NCBI GenBank assembly: GCA_016946835.1
Contig: JACVTC010000001.1
Location: 887,501 to 950,000 of the forward strand
Length of the DNA stretch: 62,500 nt
Origin: Neocallimastix lanati (nom. inval.)
Lineage: Eukaryota; Neocallimastigomycota; Neocallimastigomycetes; Neocallimastigales; Neocallimastigaceae
Reading direction: 5' to 3'
Shown here: one piece after another, positions 61,942-62,500 of the stretch
Layout of the letters: every line of letters starts with the position of its first letter
How positions within the stretch are numbered: the stretch's first letter is position 1
The notes under the pieces: model-generated
Told to the model about the DNA's origin: nothing
The model's input: the letters and a program-made list of their open reading frames with translations, nothing else
Databases searched by the model: none
Program-made: the position numbers and the translations under genes

Positions 61942-62500
61942 TCATTATTATTATTATTATTTTTTTTTTACTTAAAGAAATAAAAAAGTGTGTATATATA
62001 TCTTGTAAAAAATAATAATTTTTTAAAAAAAATTGAAATTTTGATTCTTTAATTAAAAATTCAAGTTAAATAAATAGATTAATAAAATATATATATATAT
62101 ATATTTATATATAAAATCTTTATTAAGTAATAATAATAATAATAAACATATATATTATTTAAATTTAAAGTAAGATAAAATAAAATAAAATAATATATAA
62201 TATATATATATTATAACTAAATGAAAATATAAATGTAAATACAATATTTTTTTTTTTTTTTTTTTTTTTAAATTATTTCATTAATCCATGGCGAATTACA
62301 AGGAAAAAAAAAATTTTTTTTTTTCTTTATATTATATTTTTGAAGTTTTTTTATTTTAAAACTCAGATATAACAAGATAATTATATAGTCAATTTTGTTT
62401 TTTAAAGTAGAAAAATACTTTTATTGTTTATAATTTATTTAATAAATCCTATTAAAAATTATTTATATTTATATTTATATTTAATATTTATATTTTATAT
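61542..62500. other. 3' flank of PARP, no gene seen
   Basis: Homopolymers (T41-type run at about 61,627-61,663), (TTTA)n at 61,909-61,940, (AT)n runs and A-rich stretches. No open frame with recognisable content reaches the window end. Confidence 0.7.

Overview
The window looks like nuclear DNA of an anaerobic gut fungus (Neocallimastigomycota; Neocallimastix/Piromyces type). The base composition is extremely A+T rich, with long homopolymers and AT microsatellites between genes. Genes have short AT-rich introns with GT..AG ends. One gene encodes a CotH-family secreted protein. Two encode secreted proteins with small Cys-rich modules of the 'G-x-D-G-x-x-W/Y-G-x-E-N..C' type, close to the dockerin/CBM10-like modules of gut-fungal cellulosomes, joined by Asn-rich linkers. 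Dictyostelium and Plasmodium are also AT- and Asn-rich but do not fit the CotH and surface-module combination. No tRNA, rRNA or CRISPR was found.

Layout. 1-3.2 kb: decayed LINE (non-LTR retrotransposon) 3' ends on the minus strand. 6.1-8.8 kb: an intact five-exon CotH gene (-). 8.8-12.1 kb: repeats. 12.1-15.7 kb: a badly decayed Ty1/copia element (-) with a LINE 3' end inserted near its 3' end. 16.9-19.6 kb: two diverging, oppositely oriented copies of that LINE family. 20.3-33.0 kb: a segmental duplication around an Atg1/ULK-like kinase gene (-, 21.4-23.1 kb). Its second copy (32.0-32.6 kb) has lost the N-lobe and catalytic loop, and a second, better preserved copia element (+, 24.7-30.2 kb) lies between the copies. 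A pure (TTTTA)n tract of about 0.8 kb (30.3-31.1 kb) is expanded only in the second copy. 36.0-37.4 kb: GTP cyclohydrolase I (-, four exons). 40.0-44.1 kb: a candidate Mutator-like (MULE) element with short terminal inverted repeats, a broken transposase and a large inverted (TAAAA)n cassette array. 44.6-45.9 and 50.1-51.3 kb: the two paralogous surface-module genes (+). 53.4-55.5 kb: a large inverted arrangement of a 40-bp satellite. 57.5-61.5 kb: a ten-exon PARP gene (+; BRCT, WGR, regulatory and ART domains).

The apparently functional host genes are CotH, the kinase, GTP cyclohydrolase I, two surface-module proteins and PARP. They do not form a pathway. CotH and the two surface proteins share a plausible theme, the secreted or cell-wall/cellulosome surface. 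The others are housekeeping or regulatory: pterin/folate synthesis, ADP-ribosylation and an autophagy-type kinase. Everything else is mobile-element debris and satellite DNA. All exon models were built by eye from splice sites and reading-frame continuity.
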